Below are positions 8,465 through 16,661 of a stretch of DNA of 64,000 nucleotides, one piece after another; within the stretch, counting starts at the first letter, position 1; the number at the start of each line of letters is the position of its first letter. The notes under the pieces were generated by a model that was not told the origin of the DNA, did no database searches, and was given only the letters and a program-made list of their open reading frames with translations. The position numbers and the translations under genes are program-made. The DNA comes from Naasia sp. SYSU D00057 (lineage in GTDB: Bacteria; Actinomycetota; Actinomycetes; Actinomycetales; Microbacteriaceae): assembly GCF_017916505.1 (NCBI RefSeq), contig NZ_JAFMSZ010000002.1, forward strand, positions 558,001 through 622,000. Reading direction: 5' to 3'.

Positions 8465-9733
8465 TTACTGGCCGACCAGCTCTTCGGCCTGCTCCTGCGC
8501 GTTGTCCATGGCGGTCTGCATGTCCTGCTGGCCCTGCAGGGCGGCGAGGACCTCGCTGACGACGATGGTGCGGATCTCGGGCGTCTGCGCTCCGAAGCCG
8601 ACGACGATCTGGGGCACGCCGCTCTCGGTCAGCTCGTCCAGTACCGGCAGGAACGGGTACTGCTCGAGACTCTCGGCGCTGCGCTCCGTCGGGGTGGCGA
8701 CGCTGCTCGCGCCGAGCACCTCCTGCAGGGACACCTGCTGCTCGGGCTCCAGCATCCAGTTGATGAAGTCGAGGGCGGCGTCCTTGTGCTCGCTGTTCGC
8801 GTTGATCACGATGGGCGCGAGCAGCGCGCCCTGCTTCTGCTCCGGGAACGGGATGCGCGCGACGCTGAAGTTGAGGTCGGGGTTGGCCGCGACGGTCGCC
8901 GTCACGTACCCGCCGTTGTTGAGCTCCATCCCGACCTTGCCGGTGGCGAACATCTTGCGGAAGGTCGCGGCGTCGGTCCCCTTCGGGATGACGTTCGCGT
9001 CGTAGAGCTCCTGGTACGCCTCGAGCCCCTCTACGACCTCGGGCGAGTTGAGGGTGAGCTTCTCGCCGTCGGACCAGTTGCCGCCGAAGCCGAGCACGTA
9101 GTTGAAGATGTCCTGCCAGACGCCCGGCTCCTCCGCCTGCAGGTGACGGAAGGCGAGGCCGTAGGTGTCGCCGGACGTGGTGCTCTTCGCCACGTCGACG
9201 AACTCCTCGAAGGTGGTCGGCGGCTCGGGGATGAGGTCGGCGTTGTAGAACATGCCGTAGTTGGACGCCTCGAAGATGACGCCGTAGCGCTCGCCGTCGA
9301 CGGACATGTACTCGTCGGGGCCCGGGATGAGATCGAGCTCCTCGGCGTCGATCTTGTCGCCGAGGGGCTCGAGCAGGCCCGACGCCGCCGCGGCCGAGAA
9401 CTCGGGCATGTCGAAGCGGACGAGGTCAGGTCCCTCGCCCCCGCCCATCTGGGTGAGGACGGTCTGACCGAAGGTCGGGTACGGCACCGACGCCGGCTCC
9501 ACGGTGACGACGTCCTGGCTGCTGTTGTACTCCTCGATCAGCGCCTCGAGTCCGGGTCCGCGTCCCGGGTCGCCGAGGGTCGAGGCCGCGAAGGTGATGG
9601 TGGCGGGCTCCGGCTCTCCCCCTCCGTCGCCGCCGGACGTGTCGGATGAGCAGCCGCCCAGGCCGATGGCCGTGACGGCGGTGAGGGCGAGAGCCGAGAG
9701 AGCGGTTCTGCGCCGGGACGAACGTACAGGCAT
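8465..9733 (-). CDS. Extracellular solute-binding lipoprotein of sugar ABC importer
   Basis: 422 residues. The N-terminus is a lipoprotein signal (MPVRSSRRRTALSALALTAV then IGLGGC), with lipidation expected on the Cys of GLGGC, followed by an acidic Gly-rich spacer. The rest fits a family-1 extracellular solute-binding protein (IEEYNSSQD, DFINWMLEPEQQ). It delivers ligand to the two permeases downstream. The start is ATG at 9733; an in-frame extension to 9871 would run through the operator palindrome and is rejected. First gene of the operon, facing the FadR-type regulator. Confidence 0.9.
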   Translation of the reverse strand: MPVRSSRRRTALSALALTAVTAIGLGGCSSDTSGGDGGGEPEPATITFAASTLGDPGRGPGLEALIEEYNSSQDVVTVEPASVPYPTFGQTVLTQMGGGEGPDLVRFDMPEFSAAAASGLLEPLGDKIDAEELDLIPGPDEYMSVDGERYGVIFEASNYGMFYNADLIPEPPTTFEEFVDVAKSTTSGDTYGLAFRHLQAEEPGVWQDIFNYVLGFGGNWSDGEKLTLNSPEVVEGLEAYQELYDANVIPKGTDAATFRKMFATGKVGMELNNGGYVTATVAANPDLNFSVARIPFPEQKQGALLAPIVINANSEHKDAALDFINWMLEPEQQVSLQEVLGASSVATPTERSAESLEQYPFLPVLDELTESGVPQIVVGFGAQTPEIRTIVVSEVLAALQGQQDMQTAMDNAQEQAEELVGQ

Positions 9734-9783
9734 GGCGTACTCCTTCGTATGCGTGCTGCGCACGGGCCGGACCCGTTTCGCCT

Positions 9784-9800
9784 TATTATTACTAATAATA
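9784..9800. promoter_or_regulatory. Palindromic operator, probably for the adjacent FadR-type regulator
   Basis: TATTATTACTAATAATA is a perfect odd palindrome centred at 9792, and is strikingly AT-rich in this GC-rich DNA. It lies in the 123-bp gap between the divergent importer operon (start 9733) and regulator gene (start 9857), where one site could control both. The core ATTAGTAAT on the minus strand has the GT/AC spacing seen in FadR-subfamily operators. Confidence 0.75.
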
Positions 9801-9856
9801 CGAGAGAACACAACGGGGCGCGGGTCCAGCCCGGACGCCCGGTAGGGTCCACTGGC

Positions 9857-10561
9857 ATGGCCGACCTTCACGCGGAGCTCGTCGAGCAGCTCGGCCTCCG
9901 CATCGTCCGCGGCGACTGGCCGCCCGGCACGCGCATCGACGTCGACGCGCTGGAGCCGGTGCTCGGGGCGAGCAAGACGGCCATCCGGGAGGCTCTGCGA
10001 GTCATCCGCGAGAAGGGTCTCATCGACTCCTGGCCGAAGCGCGGCACCTTCGTCCGGGACCGGGAGGCCTGGAAGCTGCTCGACGGCGACGTCATCCTGT
10101 GGCGGCGCGAGGCCCGCCGGGACGACGACCGCCTGCTGTCCGAGCTGTCGCAGCTGCGCGACGTGATCGAGCCGGCTTCAGCGCGCCTCGCCGCCCAGTA
10201 CCGCACGGACGACGACCTCGCCGCTCTCGAGCGCTCCTTCTCGGAGTTCGCGGCGGCGGGTCAGGACGTCGGGCGGCTCGCCGCCGCGGATCGGGAGTTC
10301 CACCGCCACCTCCTGCGGGCGACCCACAACGAGCTGATGATCCGCCTCGACGTCGTGGTGGTCCATGCCCTCGACGCACGCAACCGCATCCAGCACCACC
10401 CGGGCGCGCCGTGGATGGACCCGGTGCCCGATCACCGCCGCGTGCTCGAGGCGGTCATCGCGGGGAACCCCGACGAAGCGGAGGCGGCGATGAGGTTCGC
10501 CCTCCGGGAGTCCGACCAGGACCTGCGCAGCGGAGAGCCGCCCTTCGAAGGGCTGGACTAG
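9857..10561 (+). CDS. FadR/GntR-family regulator (DgoR-like)
   Basis: 234 residues. The winged helix-turn-helix is N-terminal (about 1-70: LGLRIVRGDWPPGTRIDVDA, then ASKTAIREALRVIREKGLID and SWPKRGTFV) and an all-helical FCD ligand domain follows, with metal-binding-type His residues in REFHRHLLRATHN and DHRRVLEAV. The segment after the wing, WKLLDGDVILWR, resembles galactonate regulators of the DgoR type. It is divergent from the importer/dehydratase operon and probably represses it until the sugar acid binds. The start at 9857 was chosen over an upstream in-frame start at 9749, which lies beyond the operator. Confidence 0.85.
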   Translation: MADLHAELVEQLGLRIVRGDWPPGTRIDVDALEPVLGASKTAIREALRVIREKGLIDSWPKRGTFVRDREAWKLLDGDVILWRREARRDDDRLLSELSQLRDVIEPASARLAAQYRTDDDLAALERSFSEFAAAGQDVGRLAAADREFHRHLLRATHNELMIRLDVVVVHALDARNRIQHHPGAPWMDPVPDHRRVLEAVIAGNPDEAEAAMRFALRESDQDLRSGEPPFEGLD

Positions 10562-10586
10562 CCGCCCTGCCGCCGGCCGCGCCGCC

Positions 10587-12917
10587 TCAGCGCACGATCC
10601 GCACCCCCGTCTCGAGTACGCGGCTGCCCTCCGGCACCACCCGCGTCTTTCCGGTGAGGCGGAAGCTCTCCGTCGCTGCAGCGTCCCGGCTCGACAGCCC
10701 GGCGGTCAGCACGATCTCGCCCGGCTCGACGATGCGCTCGAGGCTGCGCGACGTGAACGAGAAGCGGTCCGCCGCCAGGTCGAACTCGACCAGCGCGGAC
10801 TCGCCCGCATCGAGCTCGATGCGCGCGAAGCCGACGAGCTGCCGGACGGCCCGCGTGACGGACGCCACCGGGTCGTCGGCGTAGAGCTGCACCACGGTCG
10901 CGCCGGCACGGCTCCCCGTGTTGCCGACGCGGACGGTCGCGGTGAGCCCGCCGTCCACCGGGACCTCCTGCGCACCGAGCTCGAGCTCCGCCACCTCGAA
11001 GGTCGTGAAGGAGAGCCCGTGCCCGAACGGGTACAGGGGCGCGATGGAGACGTTGCTGATCCGGTCGCCGTCGTGTCCGAGCGGCGGCGCCAGGTAGGTG
11101 TAGGGCAGGGCGCCGTCCGCGGCGGGGATCTGCACGGGCAGATGGCCGCTCGGGTTGACGCGGCCCGACAGGACGCCGGCGAGCGCGCCCGCGCCCTCCG
11201 ACCCGGGCATGAAGGCCTGGAGCACCGCCGCCGCCCGGTCCGCGTAGCGGCCGAGTGCGTACGGCCGGCCGGACACGACGAGCACGATCACCGGAGTGCC
11301 GGTGTCGAGGAGGGCGTCGAGGAGGTCGCCCTGGCTGCCGGGCAGCTCCAGGTCGGGGGCGTCGCAGCCCTCCCCGGACGTGCCGCGGCCGAACATGCCC
11401 GCCCGGTCGCCGACGACCGCGACCACGACGTCCGCCCCGCGCGCCTGCTCGACGGCCGCCGGGATGCCGGACCGGTCGACGTCCCGCAGCGGGCAGCCGG
11501 CGGATGCGGTCACCTGCGCCGCCGGGAACTCGGCGGCGAGCGCCGACGGCAGCGAGTCGACCGGGATGCCGAAGCCGTGCTGCGGATGCCGGGGCAGCAC
11601 GTGGATCGGATAGGAGTAGCACCCGAGGAACGCCCCCGGGTCCTCGGCGCACGGGCCGATCACGGCGATGGAGGCCGGCGGAGCGGAGATCGGGAGGATC
11701 CGGGCGCGGTTGTCGAGCAGGATGACCGACTCCTCCGCCAGCCTCCGCGCGATGGCACGGTTCTCGGCGCTGTCGAGATCCACGTCGGTGGTCTGCACCG
11801 GACTCCAGCCCGCGTCGAGCAGCCCGAGCTCGGCCTTCTGCCGCAGCACTCGGCGCACCGCGGTGTCCACCACGTCGAGGCTCAGGCGGCCGTCCTCGAG
11901 GAGCGGGGCGAGCCGCCCGTACGCGCCGGTGTCCGGCAGCTCGACGTCGAGCCCCGCCTCGAGGGCGAGGGCCCCCGCCTCGCCGACCTCCGCCGCGAGC
12001 CGGTGCTTCGACTTGAGGAACGGCACGGCCCAGTAGTCGGAGACCACCGTCCCCTCGAAGCCCCACCCGTCGCGGAGCAGCTCGGTGAGGAGGTGCCGGT
12101 CCGCCGCCGCGGGCACACCGTCGATCTCCGAATACGAGTTCATGACCGAACGGGCACCGCCGAGCCGCACCGCCATCTCGAACGGCGGGAGGATCACGTC
12201 GGCGAGCTCGCGCGGGCCCACCGAGACCGGGGCGTGATTGCGTCCGCCGCGGGACGCCGAATAGCCGGCGAAGTGCTTGAGGGTCGCGATGACACCGGCG
12301 GACTGGAGTCCGCGGACGTACGCGGCGCCGATCATCCCGACGGCGTACGGGTCCTCGCCGATCGTCTCCTCCACTCGCCCCCAGCGGTAGTCGCGGGTCA
12401 CGTCGAGCACAGGCGACAGCCCCTGATGCACGCCGACCGCGCTCATGTCGGCGCCGATCGCCGCGGCCATCCGCTCGACCAGGTCGGGGTCGAAGGTGGC
12501 ACCCCAGGCGAGCGCCGTCGGGTAGACGGTCGCGCCGAGCGTCGTGAAGCCGGTGAGGCACTCCTCGTGCGCAATCGCGGGCACGCGCAGCCGCGTGTGC
12601 TCCCGCAGCGCCTCCTGGGCGGCGGCGAGCTTCCGGGTCCCCTCGGCGGCGGACACCGGAACGGTGCCGAGCACGCGGGTGAGGTGCCCGATTCCGTGCG
12701 CGGTCGCCTGCTCGAAGCTCGGCCGGCCCTGCGAGAACACGTCCTGCATCGGGGCGATGACCTCGTCGCTGCCGCGCCGGTCGTCCCAGTAACTGCCGAG
12801 CTGCGCGAGCTTCTCGTCGAGCGTCATCTCGGCGAGGAGCGCCTCCACGCGCTCATCGATCCCGCGGGCCGGGTCCGTCCAGTCGCGCTCGGGCAGAACC
12901 GTGGCGTCCGTCGTCAT
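10587..12917 (-). CDS. GH3 family beta-glycosidase (beta-glucosidase / beta-xylosidase type)
   Basis: 776 residues without a signal peptide, so intracellular. Domains: GH3 N-terminal barrel (about 25-345), GH3 C-terminal domain (about 395-620) and a fibronectin-III-like C-terminal domain. The nucleophile is Asp294 in VVSDYWAV; substrate residues are in TLKHFAGYS (Lys214-His215) and the barrel motif RWGRVEETIGEDPY. It would trim imported oligosaccharides from the non-reducing end. The setting with GH51 and a secreted esterase suggests xylo- or arabino-oligosaccharides, but GH3 specificity cannot be read from sequence. It lies downstream of the esterase gene, across a terminator-like hairpin. 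Confidence 0.88.
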   Translation of the reverse strand: MTTDATVLPERDWTDPARGIDERVEALLAEMTLDEKLAQLGSYWDDRRGSDEVIAPMQDVFSQGRPSFEQATAHGIGHLTRVLGTVPVSAAEGTRKLAAAQEALREHTRLRVPAIAHEECLTGFTTLGATVYPTALAWGATFDPDLVERMAAAIGADMSAVGVHQGLSPVLDVTRDYRWGRVEETIGEDPYAVGMIGAAYVRGLQSAGVIATLKHFAGYSASRGGRNHAPVSVGPRELADVILPPFEMAVRLGGARSVMNSYSEIDGVPAAADRHLLTELLRDGWGFEGTVVSDYWAVPFLKSKHRLAAEVGEAGALALEAGLDVELPDTGAYGRLAPLLEDGRLSLDVVDTAVRRVLRQKAELGLLDAGWSPVQTTDVDLDSAENRAIARRLAEESVILLDNRARILPISAPPASIAVIGPCAEDPGAFLGCYSYPIHVLPRHPQHGFGIPVDSLPSALAAEFPAAQVTASAGCPLRDVDRSGIPAAVEQARGADVVVAVVGDRAGMFGRGTSGEGCDAPDLELPGSQGDLLDALLDTGTPVIVLVVSGRPYALGRYADRAAAVLQAFMPGSEGAGALAGVLSGRVNPSGHLPVQIPAADGALPYTYLAPPLGHDGDRISNVSIAPLYPFGHGLSFTTFEVAELELGAQEVPVDGGLTATVRVGNTGSRAGATVVQLYADDPVASVTRAVRQLVGFARIELDAGESALVEFDLAADRFSFTSRSLERIVEPGEIVLTAGLSSRDAAATESFRLTGKTRVVPEGSRVLETGVRIVR

Positions 12918-12982
12918 GCTGTTGTCCGATCTGTCGTTTCCGTCGTCTGTCTCTGCGAGCGCCCGTCGCGCGCCCCGTCACC

Positions 12983-13019
12983 GCTGTGCCCCGACGGCCG
13001 GGAGCCGTCGGGGCACAGC
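12983..13019 (-). terminator. Strong hairpin after the esterase gene
   Basis: GCTGTGCCCCGACGGC pairs perfectly with GCCGTCGGGGCACAGC across a 5-nt loop. It lies 8 bp past the esterase stop on the minus strand, ahead of the GH3 gene. No T-run follows, as is common in high-GC actinobacteria. Confidence 0.8.
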
Positions 13020-13026
13020 GCCGAGC

Positions 13027-15222
13027 TCACTCCCCGTCGAAGAGGCGGGGTGCGAAGTCGATCAGGTTCTTCTGCCAGACGTCCCAGCCGTGGGGCCCGA
13101 CGGTGACGCCGTCGAACTCGTAGTCCACCCCGAGCCCGTCGAGCGTGTCCATCAGCGCGAGCACGTTCGGGTAGGTGAAGTCGGTGATGTCACCGGTGTA
13201 GAGACGCAGGAGCCTCGTCTCGGCGTTCACCGCCTCCGCGTCGACACCGCCCGGGACCCCGAAGAGGAAGCCCGCGAACGCGCCCACGTCTGCGAACTCA
13301 CCGGGATTCCGGAGGACGAAGTCGACGGTCCGCATGCCTCCCAGGGAGAGGCCGGCGATCGCGCGATCGGCGGGATCCTCGCTGACGCTGTACGCGCCCT
13401 CCACCGCGGGCAGCACGTTCCCGAGCAGCTCCGCCGGGTAGTCGCTCACGTTGCCGTTCGGCATCACGACGACCATCGGCTCGATCGCGCCGTCCACGGT
13501 GAGGTTGTCGAGGATCTGCTTCGCGCGACCCACTTCGACCCAGTCGGTCCAGCTCTGCCCGCCGCCGTGGTTGAGCACGAACAGCGGGTAGGGCTCGGCT
13601 CTGGCGGCGTCGTAGCCCGGCGGCGTCCACACGTAGGCGCTGCGCTGCTGGTTCGCCACCGAGCTCTGGTAAGTGAGGACGTCGAGGGTGCCCCCTGTCC
13701 CCTCGGGGACGTCGGCGAGCAGCCGCGACTCCTCCCCCGGGACGAAGAAGGTGCTCCACGTCGGCTCCGTCGTGACCTTCGTGGGGTTGCCGGTGTCCTT
13801 CACGGAGACGCCGTCGACGATGAGGCGGTAGTAGTACGACCAGGGGTCGAGCGGACCGACCGTCGCGCGCCACCGGTCGCCGACCTTCGTAGCCTCGACG
13901 CGCAGCCAGCTGCCGCCGGGACCCCAGTTCGCCCACACCGAGACGAAGTCGGCGTCCGCGAACTCGGTCGTCGTCTCGAAGGTGACGATCCCGTCCTCGG
14001 TGACCCACGGGGTCGGCGTCGTGCCGGGAGCCGGCGTCTCGAAGCGCTCGTCGAGCGGCAGGTGACCCTCGCTGAAGTCCGGGGTCCCGGTGTCCTTGCC
14101 CTGGAAGAGCCGGGGCGCGAAGTCGATCAGGTTCTCCTGCCACGCGTTCCAGTTGTGGCCCGCGTCCGGATTGACCCCGTCGAACTGGTAGCGCAGGCCG
14201 ACCGAGTCGAACCCGCGCAGCGAATCGAACACGTCGTTGTACGCGATATCGGTCTGGTTGCCGACGTAGAGGCGGAACAGCGACGTGCGCTTGTTGATCT
14301 CCTTCACCGGAAGGGTCGAGAGGTCGCCGAAGCGCCCGGCTCCGAAGGTGCCGACGTACGCGAACTCACCGGGGTGGTTCCGCAGCACCTCGAACGCCTG
14401 GCCGCCGCCCATCGAGAGCCCGGCGAGCGCCCGGTCCTTCTTCGCCGGGGACACGCGATACGCGTCTCCCACCGCCGGCATGAGGCTGCCGAACAGCTCG
14501 GCCGAGAAGTCGGGGACGTTGCCGTCGCCCATGACGACGATCATGTCGGCGAGCCGACCCGAGAGCCACAGGTTGTCGAGGATCTGCTCGGCGCGGCCGA
14601 CCTCGGTCCAGTCGCGGTAGCCCTGGCCGCCGCCGTGCTGCAGATACAGGACCGGATAGGGCTTGCCGCGGTCCGTGTAGCCCGGAGGCGTCCAGACGAG
14701 GGCCGACCGCTCCCCGCCCGTTCCCTCGCTGACGTAGGTGAGCGTCTCGACGGAGCCGGCCTCCTCCGGAGCATCCGCGAGCAGCGCCGCTGACTCGCCC
14801 GGGATGAAGAACGTGCTCCACTCCGGCTCCGACGCGACCGAGGTCGGGTTCGTCGGGTCCTTGAACGGCTTCGAGTCGTCCCCCGTGACCTGGTAGTACA
14901 GGCCCGGGTCGAGCGGGCCGATGATGCCGGTCCAGTTCGCGCCGCTGCGCGACAGGCCCAGCTGCGCCCAGTTCGCCGACGGCGCGAAGTTGCCCTCGAC
15001 CACCAGCTGCGACACCGGGCCCACGGCCTGCTGAACCGCAGCGTCGGGAACCGTGAACCGGACGTAGCCGTCGTCGAGCTGCGTGAGCCACTGCTCGTCG
15101 GCGACCGCCGGTTGGGCCGCGACCAGGGTGGTCGCCGCGACGGCCGCCCCGGCGAGGAGGTACGCCAATCGGCGCACCGGCGTGGAGCGCCGCCCGCGGC
15201 GCTCATTCTGTGGAATCCCCAT
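13027..15222 (-). CDS. Secreted esterase with two tandem catalytic modules (CE1 / feruloyl-esterase-like)
   Basis: 731 residues. A Sec signal peptide covers about 1-41 (cleavage near AVADEQ). The mature protein is a duplication: each half has an E-set/CBM48-like beta-sandwich, then an alpha/beta-hydrolase of the esterase-D type. The nucleophiles are Ser270 (GLSMGG) and Ser626 (GLSLGG), and the catalytic histidines His356 (AGHNW) and His711 (PHGW), so the repeats are offset by about 356 residues and both triads look intact. A probable substrate is acyl groups on hemicellulose (acetyl or feruloyl), inferred from the family and the locus. A LacI-type operator lies 126 bp upstream of the start. 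Confidence 0.85.
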   Translation of the reverse strand: MGIPQNERRGRRSTPVRRLAYLLAGAAVAATTLVAAQPAVADEQWLTQLDDGYVRFTVPDAAVQQAVGPVSQLVVEGNFAPSANWAQLGLSRSGANWTGIIGPLDPGLYYQVTGDDSKPFKDPTNPTSVASEPEWSTFFIPGESAALLADAPEEAGSVETLTYVSEGTGGERSALVWTPPGYTDRGKPYPVLYLQHGGGQGYRDWTEVGRAEQILDNLWLSGRLADMIVVMGDGNVPDFSAELFGSLMPAVGDAYRVSPAKKDRALAGLSMGGGQAFEVLRNHPGEFAYVGTFGAGRFGDLSTLPVKEINKRTSLFRLYVGNQTDIAYNDVFDSLRGFDSVGLRYQFDGVNPDAGHNWNAWQENLIDFAPRLFQGKDTGTPDFSEGHLPLDERFETPAPGTTPTPWVTEDGIVTFETTTEFADADFVSVWANWGPGGSWLRVEATKVGDRWRATVGPLDPWSYYYRLIVDGVSVKDTGNPTKVTTEPTWSTFFVPGEESRLLADVPEGTGGTLDVLTYQSSVANQQRSAYVWTPPGYDAARAEPYPLFVLNHGGGQSWTDWVEVGRAKQILDNLTVDGAIEPMVVVMPNGNVSDYPAELLGNVLPAVEGAYSVSEDPADRAIAGLSLGGMRTVDFVLRNPGEFADVGAFAGFLFGVPGGVDAEAVNAETRLLRLYTGDITDFTYPNVLALMDTLDGLGVDYEFDGVTVGPHGWDVWQKNLIDFAPRLFDGE

Positions 15223-15347
15223 CGATCCTTCTTCCCCTGAGAACGCCCCGGTCCCCCGGCCGCGTTCGTCCGACTCCGCAGAAGGAGGGCGCGATGGAGC
15301 GCCCCCGCACGGAGAGCTGGAGAGGCGACGCCGACGTGGACCCTGCC

Positions 15348-15365
15348 ATTTACAACGTCGTAAAT
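15348..15365. promoter_or_regulatory. LacI-type operator between esterase and lacI-family gene
   Basis: ATTTACAACGTCGTAAAT is palindromic except for the central bases, and sits in the 304-bp gap between the divergent esterase (start 15222) and regulator (start 15527). A closely related site occurs at 21791-21809, upstream of the ABC importer, so both promoters are probably controlled by the same LacI-family protein. The rest of the gap holds the regulator promoter, with TATATT at 15491-15496 as a likely -10 box. Confidence 0.75.
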
Positions 15366-15526
15366 CTCAGCCAGGATCATGGTTGGGCAGAACCACCAGA
15401 GGTGTCAAGGACGATTCCGCGGCCCCGCTTCCGTCACCGACAGGGCGGGGAGCGGCCTCCGCCGCGCCCCCGTATGGGGACGTCCTGTCGTATATTGACC
15501 GAGCGCCACGACGGACGGAGGCTTCC

Positions 15527-16597
15527 ATGCGGCCCACGATGCATGACGTGGCGCGGATGGCGGGAGTCTCGGTCAAGACCGTCTCGAACGTCATCAACGA
15601 CCACCCCCACGTCCGGCCCCAGGTCCGCGACCGGGTCTCGAGCGCCATCCGCGAGCTCGACTACCGCCCGAACCTATCCGCGCGGGGGCTTCGCTCCGGC
15701 AAGACCGGCGTCATCGGGCTCGCCGTGCCGGCGCTGCGCGAGAACTACTTCGCCGAGCTGGCCGACGCCGTGATCCGCGCGGCCGAGAAGCGCTCCATCA
15801 GCGTGCTCATCGAGCAGACGAACGGCGACCGCGACAAGGAGCTGGAGGTCATCGGCGGATCCCGTCTGCGCCTCACCGACGGGCTCCTGTTCAGTCCCGT
15901 CGCGCTCGGCCAGGCCGACGTCGGCGCCCTCGAGGTGCCGTTCCCGCTCGTGCTGCTCGGCGAGCGCATCTTCGGCGGGCCCACCGATCACGTCACCATG
16001 CACAACGTCTCTTCGGCGCGCGCCGCCGTCGAGCATCTCCTCGGGCTCGGCCGCACCCGGATCGCGCTCGTGGGAGTTGAGCGGGACTCGCTCGACGGCG
16101 CGAGCTCGGCGACCCTCCGCCGGGAGGGCTACCGCCAGGCGCTCGAGGGAGCAGGCATTCCGGAGGCGCCGGAGCTCATCCCCCTCACCGGACACTGGGG
16201 CCGGGAGACGGGAGCTGAGGCGGTCCGCCACCTGCTCTCCGAGGGCGTCGCGTTCGATGCGATCTTCGCGCTGAACGACACCCTGGGTCTCGGCGCCCTC
16301 CGCGCGCTCGGCGAGGCCGGCGTCCGCGTCCCGGAGGACGTGGTCGTCATCGGATTCGACGACCTCGACGAGTCGCGGTACTCGGTGCCGTCGCTCTCGA
16401 GCATCGACCCCGGGCGCGACGCGATCGCGCGGATGGCCGTCGAGCTGCTCGTCGAGCGGATCGCCGAGAAGGGCGAGCGGCGCCCGCCGCGGCTGCTCAA
16501 GCCGGACTTCCGCCTGGTCGCGCGCGAGTCGACCGGCGAGGGCGCCGGCGGGAGCGCGCCCCCATCGAGGGCCGGCGCGCAGCGGATCAGCGCCTGA
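15527..16597 (+). CDS. LacI-family transcriptional regulator of the polysaccharide locus
   Basis: 356 residues: an N-terminal helix-turn-helix with hinge (TMHDVARMAGVSVKTVSNVI, then RPNLSARGLRSGKTGVIGL) and a periplasmic-binding-like sugar sensor (LPVTGHWGRETG-type motifs, FALNDTLGLGALRAL, VVVIGFDDLDESRY). It should repress the esterase and the importer until an oligosaccharide or pentose binds. GGACGGAGG precedes the ATG at 15527. The gene runs towards the GH51 gene; the two end at a shared bidirectional terminator. Confidence 0.9.
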   Translation: MRPTMHDVARMAGVSVKTVSNVINDHPHVRPQVRDRVSSAIRELDYRPNLSARGLRSGKTGVIGLAVPALRENYFAELADAVIRAAEKRSISVLIEQTNGDRDKELEVIGGSRLRLTDGLLFSPVALGQADVGALEVPFPLVLLGERIFGGPTDHVTMHNVSSARAAVEHLLGLGRTRIALVGVERDSLDGASSATLRREGYRQALEGAGIPEAPELIPLTGHWGRETGAEAVRHLLSEGVAFDAIFALNDTLGLGALRALGEAGVRVPEDVVVIGFDDLDESRYSVPSLSSIDPGRDAIARMAVELLVERIAEKGERRPPRLLKPDFRLVARESTGEGAGGSAPPSRAGAQRISA

Positions 16598-16621
16598 CCC
16601 CACCGCCGGGCCGCTCCCGGC

Positions 16622-16652
16622 GCCGGCTCCGGAACGCGATCCCGGAGCCGGC
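16622..16652. terminator. Bidirectional terminator between convergent lacI-family and GH51 genes
   Basis: GCCGGCTCCGG (16622-16632) and CCGGAGCCGGC (16642-16652) form an 11-bp stem with a 9-nt loop, midway between the two convergent stops (16597 and 16662). Confidence 0.8.
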
Positions 16653-16661
16653 CCTCCTCGT

